The notes under the pieces: generated by a model
Databases searched by the model: none
What the model was told of the DNA's origin: nothing
Seen by the model: only the letters and a program-made list of their open reading frames with translations
Assembly: GCA_012932295.1 (NCBI GenBank)
Contig: JAAONU010000014.1
Location: 3,227,063 to 3,291,062, forward strand
Direction: 5' to 3'
DNA: 64,000 nt
Source of the DNA: Cyclina sinensis
Taxonomy: Eukaryota > Mollusca > Bivalvia > Venerida > Veneridae
Shown: one piece after another, positions 49,793 to 60,890 of the stretch
How the letters are laid out: every line of letters begins with the position of its first letter
How positions within the stretch are numbered: the stretch's first letter is position 1
Made by a program: the position numbers and the translations under genes

Positions 49793-51175
49793 TATTGGAA
49801 AAGAAAAAATGTTGGGAATGAAAGTACAGTCATTGCAATAGCAGATTTTATATTGGAAAAGATCAAAATGCTGGAAATAAAAGTACAGCCATTACAACAG
49901 CAGATCTAGTATTGGAAAAGATCAAAATGTTGGAAATGAAAGTAAAGCCATTACAACAGCAGATATAGCATTGGAAAGAGCAAAATGTTGGAAATAAATG
50001 TACAGCCATTACAATAGCAGATATAGCATTGGAAAGAGCAAAATGTTGGAAATTAATATACAGCCATTACAATAGCAGATATAGCATTGGAAAGAGCAAA
50101 ATGTTGGAAATTAAAGTACAGCCATTACAGTAGCAGATAGAGCATTGGAAAGAGCAAAATGTTGGAAATTAAAGTACAGCCATTACAGTAGCAGATAGAG
50201 CATTGGAAAGAGCAAAATGTTGGAAATTAAAGTACAGCCATTACAGTAGCAGATAGAGCATTGGAAAGAGCAAAATGTTGGAAATAAAAGTACAGCCATT
50301 ACAACAGCAGATAGAGCATTGGAAAGAGCAAAATGTTGGAAATTAATGTACAGCCATTACAACAGCAGATAGAGCATTGGAAAGAGCAAAATGTTGGAAA
50401 TAAAAGTACAGCCATTACAACAGCAGATAGAGCATTGGAAAGAGCAAAATGTTGGAAATTAATGTACAGCCATTACAACAGCAGATATAGCATTGGAAAG
50501 AGCAAAATGTTGGAAATTAATGTACAGCCATTACAACAGCAGATATAGCATTGGAAAGAGCAAAATGTTGGAAATAAAAGTACAGCCATTACAACAGCAG
50601 ACATAACACTGAAAAAGAACACAAGAAATAAAAGCACACCCATTACAAGAATATATATTGTATTTTAAAAGAGCAAAATATTTGAAATTATAGTACAGTC
50701 ATTACAACAGCAGATATAGTATTGAAAAAGAGCAAAATGTTGGAAATAAAAGTACAGCCATTACAACAGCAGATATAGTATTGAAAAAGAGCAAAATGTG
50801 GGAAATAAAAGTACAGCCATTACACTAGCAGATATAGTATTGAAAAAGAGCAAAATGTTGGAAATAAATGTACAGCCATTGCACAGCAGATATAGTGTTT
50901 GAAAAGAGCAAAATGTAGGAAATAAAAGTAAAGCCATTACAACAGCAGATATAGTATTAAAAAAGAGCAAAATGTTGAAAATATATGTAAAGCCATTACC
51001 ACAGCAGACAGAGTATTGGAAAAGAGAAAAAAGTTGGAAATAAAAGTACAGCCATTACAACAGCAGATATAGTATTGACAAAGAGCAAAATGTTGGAAAT
51101 AAAAGTACAGCCATTACAACAGCAGATATAGTATTGGAAAAGAAAGGTCAGAAAGAAAGTACAGCCATTACAAAA
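49793..51175 (+). repeat. 58-bp minisatellite, about 24 copies
   Basis: The unit includes GAGCAAAATGTTGGAAAT, AAAGTACAGCCATTACAACA and GCAGATATAGCATTGGAAA. Copies at 49980-50580 are nearly identical; those at both ends are more diverged, the usual pattern of unequal exchange. As 58 is not a multiple of three and few stops occur, open frames of up to 71 codons appear on both strands. These are by-products. Confidence 0.95.
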
Positions 51176-51344
51176 GTAAATACAGTAAAAAAAAAGAATA
51201 GTTGCAAGTTGGAAAAGTTTAAAATGATGAAACTAAAAATACAGTCATAGAAGAGGAGACATAGTAAAAGTGAAGGGCAATGCATAAATGGAGGAAAATA
51301 GCAAAATCTTTGAACTGTACATGCTATAACAATAAATATAGTAC

Positions 51345-52548
51345 TGTGAAGAACAGCTTAGAGCTATCACTAAATGTGATTAACACCCCTGCAAGACTGC
51401 TTCGGAACTGAGGAAGTTATTAGTAACAGAATACTTTGTAAAAGAATTGAAAAAGAGTTATGGTTGTGAGCAATTAAAGATAGTTGTGTTCTTGTATGCT
51501 GCATTACCTTTCACTGTGCTTGATCATTGTATGAAGTTGCATTTAATTCCAACCATTAGTTTATAAGTTATTTTCTGGACAAGGAAAACCAACAAAGGGG
51601 AATAACTCAGCATATACTGAAGATGAAGTTATGGCACTTGTACACTGCTCTTTCTCTCATTGTGATTGAACATTGTATGAAGTTGCACTGAATTCCAACC
51701 AGTACTTTTCAAGTTATGCTCAGGACAAGGAAAACAAACAAAGGGCAATAACTGTGCAAATAAATAGAGTTATGATTCTTGTACATTGCGCTTCCTCTCA
51801 TTGTGCCTGACCACTGTATTAAGTTGCACTGAATTCAAACCATTACTTTTCAAGTCATGCTTTGGACAAGGAAAACCAAAAAAGGGCAATAACTCTGCAA
51901 ATAATGAAGATGGAGTTATGATTCTTGAACACTGCACTTCCTCTCATTATGCTTGACCATTGTAAGAAGTTGCACTGAATTCCAATCATTACTTTTCAAG
52001 TTATGCTCAGGACAAGGAAAACCAATAAAGGGCAATAACTTTGCAAATGGTGAAGATGGAGTTATAGCTCTTGTTCACTGCACTTTGTCTCATTGTACTT
52101 GACCATTGTATGAAGCTGCACTGAATTCCAACAAGTAGTTTTCAAGTTATGCTCCAGACAAGGAAAACAAATAAAGAGCAATAACTTTGCAAATACTGAA
52201 GATGAAGTTATGATTCTTGAAAACTGCACTTTCTCTCATTATGCTTGGACATTGTATGAAGAAGCACTGAATTCCAACCAGTAGTTTTTAAGTTATTCTC
52301 CAGATAAGGAAAACCAATAAAGGGCAATAACTCTGCAAATAGTGAAGATGGAGTTATGATTCTTGAACACTGCACTTTCTCTCATTGTGCTTGACCATTG
52401 TATGAAGTTACACTGAATTCAACTTTTAGTTTTCAAGTTATACTCCGGACAAGGAAATTGCCACAGACCGACCGACTGCCCGACCCATCGACCAACCACT
52501 GGGTGACTCCTATATACCCCTCAAACTTTGTTTAGGGGGTATAAAAAT
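51345..52548 (+). mobile_element. Large tandem-core element: seven ~146-bp units and 3' hairpin
   Basis: GTTGCACTGAATTCCAACCA-like phrases recur seven times between 51530 and 52420 at about 146-bp steps, each unit also with CAAAGGGCAATAACT(C/T)TGC. Then come CAGACCGACCGACTGCCCGA and a 13-bp stem at 52514-52542 (ATACCCCTCAAAC and GTTTAGGGGGTAT, TTT loop, one mismatch and one G-T pair), followed by AAAAATGG. It is the longest such element in the window. Confidence 0.8.
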
Positions 52549-53479
52549 GGCTAAACTTAAAACAGGTGTTCAAAAAAATGGATGAACAGGCAAAAGAGCA
52601 ATGGAAAAGAGCAAAAATGGTGGAACTGAAACAAGAGAGGATTGAAATGGGTAGAACTGACAACACAGCCATTATGAAAGTATACATAAAACAAAGGATG
52701 AGCAAGTCTGTATCATTATTTGGTTCTTACAGGCATCAAGTCACATTTGCCCAATTAGTGTCTGATCACGCTTAATTTCTTACTTATCAACAACATCTGG
52801 TCTCTGGTCAGATAGATACAGTTTCCTACAACAAAAGTTACCATTATGTGAAATAGATTTAAAGGTAGTACATTTGTACATAGCCAAATGATTCTGTAAA
52901 AAATTTATGAATTATATGTATTTAAAGACATTGCACATGAAAATGTAATTTTCTTAGAGAATTTTACCCAGGGTCAGATTTAAACCATGGTCAAAACATC
53001 AATTAGCAACTTCTTTGGTAAACAGTTGATAGTGAATACATAAATAAAAGTTCCATCAATAACCATCAGTGTATCATTTCTCTAAGCACAGACAGGAATT
53101 TGCATTTCTGAGTGAAATATGCCAATGTACCAGTCAGAATCTGGACAAACTGCTTTAGTCAAGACTTATAAACTAGTCTAATGTTCTGGGAAACATGAAA
53201 AGACCAAATGCTTTGGGGCAGTTTAAAATTTCCTATTCTAAAATGTGATTAATATAATTAAACTGCAAACTAAAACACAAATTCACTACATGTAAAAACA
53301 AACAAAACAGTTTGAACTAGATAATTTAATGTGTCACAGATGCTCCACCCCCACCCCCTTTGCTTAAATGTTGGCAGAAGATCACTAACAGATGGTTAAA
53401 ATGTAAGAACAGGAAGGTGGAATGTCAAAAGCAGTATTACTGTTGCAGGTATGTTCTTAATGTTCTTAAATGGCCAGAA

Positions 53480-53514
53480 GTGTGTGTGTGTGTGTGTGGG
53501 GGGGGGGGGGGGGC
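53480..53514. repeat. (GT)n followed by G tract
   Basis: About ten GT units pass directly into a run of 16 or so G. Confidence 0.9.
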
Positions 53515-54130
53515 ATAAAAACTGAAAAGAAACTCATTTTCCTACACTTGTCTGAAACCTAAGGAGTACCAGCATATATAAATATAAATGGAAATAAGAA
53601 GGTCATTCATGAGTTACAGACTCAGTATGAAAATAAATATACACTGTATGTACCAGAATATGAAAGGTGATGCAGAAAAGCTATATAATTCACATAAAAT
53701 TAAGGAAACCATACCACCAGACCTAGGTGTGGACTTGTCAAATTTTGCTACATTTCATGTTCTGTGGACTGCATTTCATTAACATGTATTGTACTATATA
53801 CTGGTTTGACTCATTTATCATGCTACAATCAATGAAATGCCTAGCATTTCATACATGCATGCATGTCACTGCATGCTATCAGTGCATCTGGAAACTGCGA
53901 CAGGTCATCTGATAACATTATCTCTTAGTGGATCCTTTTATTAAACAAATGTTAGAATCTATCAATAGATGAATCATCATACTAGGAGCATAAAACATTA
54001 GGAAATTTGTGTAAATGGCAGCAATTGATAGAAAATGAACATCAAAGTTTTTGGTACTAAATAATTGACTAATTGGTGTATGATGCAAGAACTCACTGCT
54101 TGGATTTGAACTCACCTATCTGCAAAATGT

Positions 54131-55039
54131 CATACCTGCCATAATTTTTCTGGCCATTTCCGGGATTTTGATATCAAATTTCCGGGATCTGAGCCGATTT
54201 CCCGGGACATACAACTATTCATATACTTTCAATGCCCTACCATTGGCAGTACACAAAATTGGACAGGATTCCGTTTTTGGCGGGAAAAGCCATCCACGTG
54301 TTTGAAATACACATCAGTACCATCAGTTTCATACATTTTATTTTAGTTGCAAGAGCATAGTAATTGTGTAGCAGTAATCATAAAATAATAACTGTGTACC
54401 ATAAATTATTTAACATCATAAACTTGAATTCAAGTCGAATCACAGGCGTTTGATGACAGCGTATGCTTCGAATGACAAGTAACGGCACGATTTGATCAAA
54501 CATTACAATAGTCATCACGAATACCTTTTAAACTTACATTTTCTTTGTCGGACCAATATGTGAAAAACTCAGTTTAATTTTAAGCAGCATCTCTATGGAT
54601 ACCAAATTCCCACGCCAGCAAACATACCATAAACAAGTTAATTATTTAAAAATCATAGTCTTTGTCGGCAAGGTCAACGCGTGTTTACATTAAATTTAAT
54701 TTTAAGCATCTCTATTAACACCAATTACCGCGGGGACAGTCTTTGAAAGAGACAGATATCTTACAAATTAATTAATGCACTACAAGTCAATAAATCGATA
54801 GCTGATAGCAGTCATTTGTTAATTGGTTATCAATGACACGCGGTGTTTTCGCCAAATAGGAACATATTATCATAACGAATAATCAAAGAATTAGCGGCAT
54901 GTCAAAAATTTGACGGGCCTGATCAAAGGTATGCGCGTTTTTCATGTTTTCCGGGACATTGGGTGTCTTTTTGGGACTCCAGGACGAGCCCTGGATTTCC
55001 GGGACAATCCTGGACTATCTGGGATGTATGGCAGGTATG
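54131..55039. mobile_element. 909-bp TIR element, superfamily unclear
   Basis: Inverted ends CATACCTGCCATA (left) and its complement (right) are directly flanked by AAAATGT at 54124-54130 and 55040-55046, a 7-bp direct repeat. Both subterminal regions carry repeated TTTCCGGGA motifs (left in one orientation near 54158-54210, right near 54945-55020). The interior is less AT-rich than its surroundings and has no transposase frame. The duplication length fits neither piggyBac (4) nor hAT (8) exactly. With one mismatch it could be an old 8-bp hAT site. Confidence 0.75.
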
Positions 55040-56091
55040 AAAATGTGTAGAAAAAAGGGACATTTTTATCTCCCTAAAAATTTTAAGTGGATTATAACTA
55101 AAACCAAACAGGAGTTTGCTGTCTACTGCATTGTAATTCAATGTAAATATTATCTGCATTTTGCCTTTATATGCACCTATGGATTCAAAAGTCATTGCAC
55201 ACAATTCATCAATATCAAAACTTTATAAAGTTTAAACCAGCAATAACTAATACTTCATTTATATTTCAGTTACTCTTTCTGGAAAAAGGGGGGCTAACAG
55301 CGACATGGGAAAGTGAATAAGACACCTATCAATCTTAAATTGATGGCACATGTTTCTTATAAAGAAAACTTCCCTCATAATGCATGTATGTCTGCCAGTG
55401 CCAAAGTCAGCCACACACACACCATGGCTGAGAGCAGTCCATCCAGTTTTCCAGAAGTCTTAAAAAACATTGCAGGATAATCAAGAAAAACAAATGGCAA
55501 CATGCGACCATAAAATCAAAAACAGATCTGAAAGTGAAGTTACGTAATGAATTGTACTTTTATAACTTTAGTCTAGACTGTCAGTCTCTTGAGGGAATAA
55601 AAACACTCAAATCAGCCCACTAGCGTATACCTGATTCCAATGAAGTAGAAATAAAAATAGAGTTTTTTATATTGTTGAAGTTTCTGTTTTACCTCTGGCT
55701 TCTTACTTTTCTGCTTTAAAATGGACAGTTATTATTTTGTGGTTTGGAAATAGGAAATGTGTTAAGTATAAAAATCCTTTAAGTTCCACGCATAATGTAA
55801 TGTATTTTTCAAGTCAAAGCAAATAAAAACTTTCAGGCTTCTGTAATTCTTTCCCCAACAAAAAAAAGATCATTATTTTTTTATTATAAAAAATATGTGC
55901 CATTTCTATTTTCTACTGTATATTGTGAAAAAGGTTATTTATAACTAAAAGTAAAAGTCAAATGAAAGATTAACTGTCACTTTTTTAAAGTTTTTTTCTT
56001 AAGGAAACCAGTCTTTTTCTGTAACTTTATAACAAATTAAACCCTCAATCAAAAATTATGAAAAAAAAGAAAAAAAAAATTATATTACTAC

Positions 56092-56400
56092 AGTAAAGTC
56101 TCGCTTTGCGACCGACCCTTTTTTGCGGACAAATCGATATTACGACCGCTTTTTCCGGTCCCGACTTTTTTGCTATATAATTCAATGGTCGTAAGGTCCG
56201 ATATAACGACTGACCCGCTACTACGTATTACGACCACTTTTTCGGGTCCGAATTCCCATTTCACAATGAAAGTGGGACCCCATAAGACGACCATTAACTG
56301 TTTACTAAAATGACACGTGTCACCAATTATCACCAATAAACAACATAATACGACAATCGTCATCAAGGTGTGAATGATTTGCGGTACAATTTATAAACAT
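56092..56400. mobile_element. Remnant with pogo/Tigger-like end
   Basis: Begins at TA followed by CAGTAAAGTCTCGCTTTGCG and continues with repeated ACGACCACTTTTTCGGGTCC-like phrases (56150, 56230). A similar phrase recurs at about 56860-56905 (ATAAGACCACTTCTCCCAGG). Ends of this CAGTA-CCTCG type occur in pogo/Tigger elements of the Tc1-mariner group. No matching right inverted repeat was found, so the right limit is unknown. Confidence 0.35.
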
Positions 56401-57198
56401 TAATATTAATAAACTTTAGGCTATTAGTAATTTAAAGGAAAGTAATTATATACTTCAATGTTTGTATCATAAAAATGGTACTGATTAATGCAGAACAAAG
56501 AAATATGTTATGAGAGACGAAATAGGTGTTAATAATGCCCAATTTCGGATAGGTACGTTATTACGACTACGAGTGAAAAACTGTCAAAAATAAATCGTGT
56601 ACAGTAAAATTTCAGTGTTGCTAATTATGAAAACAGCTTGAAAGAAAAATTGCACTGTATACTTTCGAGTTTTAATTAATTTTATGTCGCACTAGTATGA
56701 AAATTATGTGAAAAAATATCAAGTTATTGTAGAAAAAAATTGATGCCATTAGTTAGTATTTTCCATAATTTACTTTTTCAACAAGGTTATTATAGCTAAT
56801 GATAACCCTTTACAACATATGAGAAATTGATTGAAGGCTAGCACGGGTCTAGGAATTAAGACCGACTCGATAATAAGACCACTTCTCCCAGGTCCCCAAA
56901 TGTTCCGGTACAATCGGTTTTCCTGTATTTCATATCTGTAAAAGACTGTTAGCTCATTAGTCTCTCTCATGAATCTGAACTCTATTCTTACATTCATGTA
57001 AATAAGCAAGGTATTGACTAGAAAGTCAGCTCAGAACAATAATTAGCACTTTGTGAGCATAAATTATTGTATGCATAATGACACTTATAATCTTAAGGAG
57101 TCTGTTATAATTGTTCTGATCAATACAGATGAATATAACATAGTTGCATGATGCTGTAGATTACAATTTCTTCTGTAATGTACTATATCGACTTTTTT

Positions 57199-57803
57199 AT
57201 TATGCTCCTCAAAGGGCGAGCATATAGTTGCCGCTTTGTCCGTCCGTCCATTCGTTCGTCCGTCCATCCGTCATAATTTTGTCCAGAGCATAACACAAAA
57301 ACTATGAGAGAAATCAAGACCAAACTTCATAGGTAGATACATCTCATTAAGGAGCAGTGCAGTGCACAAGAACCATAACTTATTACTCTTTGAAATTTCT
57401 AATACTTATTTTTTGTCCAGGGCATATCTCACAAATTATAAGAGTTATCAACTTGAAACTATAAGTAGATAGATCTCATTGATGAGCAGTGCAGCGCACA
57501 AGAACCATAACTCTTGCTTTATTAATTTTTGAGTTATTGCCTTTTGAAATTTCTCATACTTATATTTTGTCCGGGGCATATCTCACAAAGTATAAGAGAT
57601 ATTAACATGAAACTTTATTGGTAGATAGATCTCTATGAGGAGATGTGCAGCGTGCAAGAACCGTAACGCTATTTTGCATAATTTAGGAGTTATTGCCCTT
57701 TGTTATTTTTCATACTTTAAAAAAAGTTCATATTAAACAATAGCCCTTTTGGAATTGGCATTTATTTGGGGAGCATCCATTGGTTCTACCGATTTCTTGT
57801 TTA
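57199..57803 (-). mobile_element. Pearl-like element, inverted copy of 36.6 kb
   Basis: Read on the minus strand it starts AAACAAGAAATCGGTAGAAC, runs through about three ~155-bp cores, and ends in GACGGACGAACGAATGGACG-type sequence and the hairpin at 57200-57223 (TATGCTC...GAGCATA). It matches the 36.6-kb copy in both ends but has about one extra core, so copy number of the core varies between insertions. Confidence 0.85.
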
Positions 57804-58086
57804 AAAATTCATTACTGTATACCCATATAACACCAATGAAACTTATTTAGAACTGAAATTTTGTTTAGTTATCATTAAGACCCTTAGGAAGCAGTATAAA
57901 ATAAATATACTTGAAAATCAGACCGTAAACTTATATTATGAAAACAGATACTATCTGAAATCACCATACGGTACACATAATCTATCATCACTTAGAAATA
58001 AAATGCTGATTTTGATAAACCCCTGCAGTTTTACCAGAAATTTTACTTCCAATCACAATTTCTGGAGGCCAATATCATAGAAAGTG

Positions 58087-58464
58087 ATGTTACATAACAG
58101 TGTTTATGTGCCAACATGTGTTATGAGAAAAACTGTCTTGATGTAACATAACAGTGTTTATGTGCCAGCATGTGTTAGGAGAAAATCTGTCTTGATGTTA
58201 CATATCAGTGTTTATGTGCCAGCATGTGTTATGAGAAAAACTGTCTCGATGTTACATATCAGTGTTTATGTGCCAGCATGTGTTATGAGAAAAACGGTCT
58301 TGATGTGACATTACTGTGTTTATGTGCCAGCATGTGCTATGAGAAAAATTGTCTTGATGTTACATAACAGTGTTTATGTGCCAGCATGTGTTATGAGAAA
58401 AACTGCCTTGATGTTACATTACTGTGTTTATGTGCCAGCATGTGTTATGAGAAAAACTGTCTTC
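58087..58464 (+). repeat. 54-bp minisatellite, seven copies
   Basis: Exactly seven units of 54 bp, each with ATGTTACATAACAGTGTTTA, TGTGCCAGCATGTGTTATGA and GAAAAACTGTCTTG. Differences between units are few. Confidence 0.95.
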
Positions 58465-58659
58465 TAATATAAATCTTGAACATAATCTTATATTTAAACA
58501 AGAACCACAGGTCTGATGCTTTTTTATAACAGAGGATTAACTACAGTAAAACTTCATTCAAAAATTTAAGTCCATACAGGATGAGAAATGTTCTTTTAAG
58601 TTATGTATCCAGTAGCTTGAGTTATCTTAAAGGTCTCAAGTCTACTTCTTACTTTTTAA

Positions 58660-58867
58660 CCCTTTACTCCATATATACACATTTTTACGCATGTGCGACC
58701 AGTGTAGATCCAGATCAGCCGGCACATCCGTGCCAGCTGATCAGGATCTACACTGGTCGCTTTTTGGTCAGAAATAACATAATGTATCAAATGGCAAATG
58801 GTGTAGATCCTGATCTGGATCTACACTGTTCGCCCAAGCCATAAAGGTGTGTATATGGAGGAAAGGG
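58660..58867. mobile_element. 208-bp piggyBac-type MITE with long central palindrome
   Basis: TTAA at 58656-58659 and 58868-58871. Inverted ends CCCTTTACTCCATATA and CCCTTTCCTCCATATA. The core 58695-58760 is a hairpin with two 31-base arms matching at 29 positions around the loop ATCC. A second diverged half-copy of the arm follows at about 58800-58834. It has the same core as the MITEs at 5.6, 26.2 and 41.8 kb but different ends, so it is a separate subfamily. Confidence 0.85.
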
Positions 58868-58974
58868 TTAACTGATCTTTACGTTTGATCATCTGTCATT
58901 CAGAACAAAACAAAGATAAATAGAATTCAATACCTTCATTGTTGATAAATATTCTTCTTTTAATTCCTATTAAT

Positions 58975-60179
58975 TAGGGATGTCAACGAGTATCCGAGTA
59001 CTCGGATATCCGGATACTATGATGGTATCCGGATACAAATTTGGTATCCGAATATTCGTATACAAAATGAAAAAAAAAAAAAAAAACAACGGTGAAATTT
59101 AACTTTGATAAAAAAATCAAACACTGGCAATAGCAATTTTGCAATTTCGTAACGCTAAACATAATCACGTCTATTGACCGCCCGCGGCATATCCCTTGAT
59201 TGGTTTATTGATAAAGCGCCTATCTGTCGCACGCGCTTAAATGTGTTTATTCGTTTTGCAAACTGCTGGGACCTTACGCGACATCCCATTGTGTAGCAAT
59301 TACTTTAATCCATGGTGTTTATATAACCTATACTAGAGTATGTTGCCCCTTCGTTAATCAGTTAGCAGTGTCAAACATGCCAATTAAATGTTTCATGGTA
59401 ACTTCCGCAAATGATTCTATGATAGTTTTAACGCAATACTAATAAAAGAATGTCCTATCAAAATGTGATTACTCAAATGATGTATCCAAACAACGATCTG
59501 CTAAAACAAGCATTATGATTTTAATATGTCAAACAATAGCATTCGCATTAAAAACTTTGAACCATTCAAAAATATTAAACCCATTTAAAACTTCTGACAT
59601 ATTTGAAAACATTGTTTTTTTTCTTATTTTGTTGGCGCTCAAATAGTCACGTAAGCTGCATAATTATACATGTTCCGGTATACCAAAACGATAATGTGAC
59701 ATAGACTTGAGGATACAAATAAAACAGCGTTTTGATCTACGGTGATTTTAATATTGATTTTGATATTTTTAAATTACATAGTTTATTGTTTTAATAACAA
59801 AGACAGACCATGCCAAAAAACAAAAACATAAAAACGGACGGTAATCGTTTTCGTAAGACACTTAGACTTAACGCACGTGCATAGTGGCGGGAAAATATAC
59901 TTCAAGAGACACGAGGAAAAAAAAAACAGTAAACAACATGTCTTTGTTTTATTAACTTTATTTACACGTAATGACAGTTATTATTTTTGTAAAACTGTCT
60001 TAACACATGTAATAGGATTACTGGAACAATATGTTAAACAAACGTCAAATGTAATGTTTGGCATAGGAATTGGAACATTGAGGTCGTATAGTCGTCGATT
60101 TTATATGAGTATCCGGATAGTATCCGAATAGTCTATACGGATATCCGGATACAGATTTAGGTATTCGTTGACAACCCTA
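58975..60179. mobile_element. 1205-bp non-autonomous hAT-type element
   Basis: A perfect 8-bp target duplication CTATTAAT lies at 58967-58974 and 60180-60187. The inverted ends are TAGGGATGTCAACGAGTA and TAGGGTTGTCAACGAATA. Just inside both ends are many copies of GGATAT/ATCCGGATAC-like units, as expected of subterminal transposase-binding repeats. Eight-base duplications and TAGGG/CAGGG ends are typical of hAT transposons. No transposase frame is present; the longest open frames (61 and 84 codons) are unrelated. The perfect duplication suggests a young insertion. Confidence 0.88.
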
Positions 60180-60836
60180 CTATTAATGGGTGAGATATTA
60201 AAATACAACATGTCTGATGTTTCCAAAATGTATCTGAAACATTATTTGTAATGCATTTTCTTATTTGTCCTTTTTTTTAAGTCAAGAAATGTAGATAAAA
60301 TTAAGTCTTCCCTTTAAATTAAATAGTCCAACTGATCAATGCAACACTAAGAACACACAGTTTACTTTACTCAATGAAACGGGTAATCTATGAATCATGC
60401 TTAATAAATTAAATCATTATAAAATATCATTCATTCATGTTTTATAATTATAACAAACAGTTTTGGAAAACATTTTAAACACATTATAATTAAAAACTCA
60501 AAACATTCTGTGCAATTTACTTCTTGACACAATTTGTTATGAAAAATTCTTAATTACATGTGTAATGAACATTTTGAACGCTTAATTCAACTTGACCCTT
60601 AAATTCATCACCTTCTGGGGTTTAATTAAGCGCATTGTATTATTTTGAAAATTTACAGAATTAATCATTCAAATAACAACAGAAGTGATCATTATGAAGA
60701 TGTACCAGAAGCTCTGGTATTAAAATGAGCTGAAAAACCTTTTTTAAATCCATCAACAAGTACAGTTAAGTTCGTGTAAAACAAAAAAAAACAACAGATT
60801 TCAATAACTTCTGGTCTTAATGGCTCATCTTACTCC

Positions 60837-60890
60837 AGTGGCGTCGCATCAGAGGCAGCAAGGGCGGCATCCGCTGCTCCAATATTTGTG
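60837..60890. mobile_element. Isolated hAT-like terminus
   Basis: A GC-rich island beginning CAGTGGCGTCGCATCAG in otherwise AT-rich DNA. CAGTGGCG starts are frequent in hAT elements. The reverse strand is open over about 20 codons and rich in Ala, with GTAAG after it, so a short exon cannot be fully excluded. No matching second end was seen. Confidence 0.25.

Noticed and set aside
49793..51175. Open frames of 69-71 codons on both strands as a repeat protein gene
   Set aside because: They result from a 58-bp minisatellite with few stops. The frame shifts with each unit, and both strands are equally open.
56088..56366. 92-codon minus-strand frame as a transposase piece
   Set aside because: The sequence is the end region of a pogo-like remnant with repeated phrases. 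No DDE or helix-turn-helix motif is visible.
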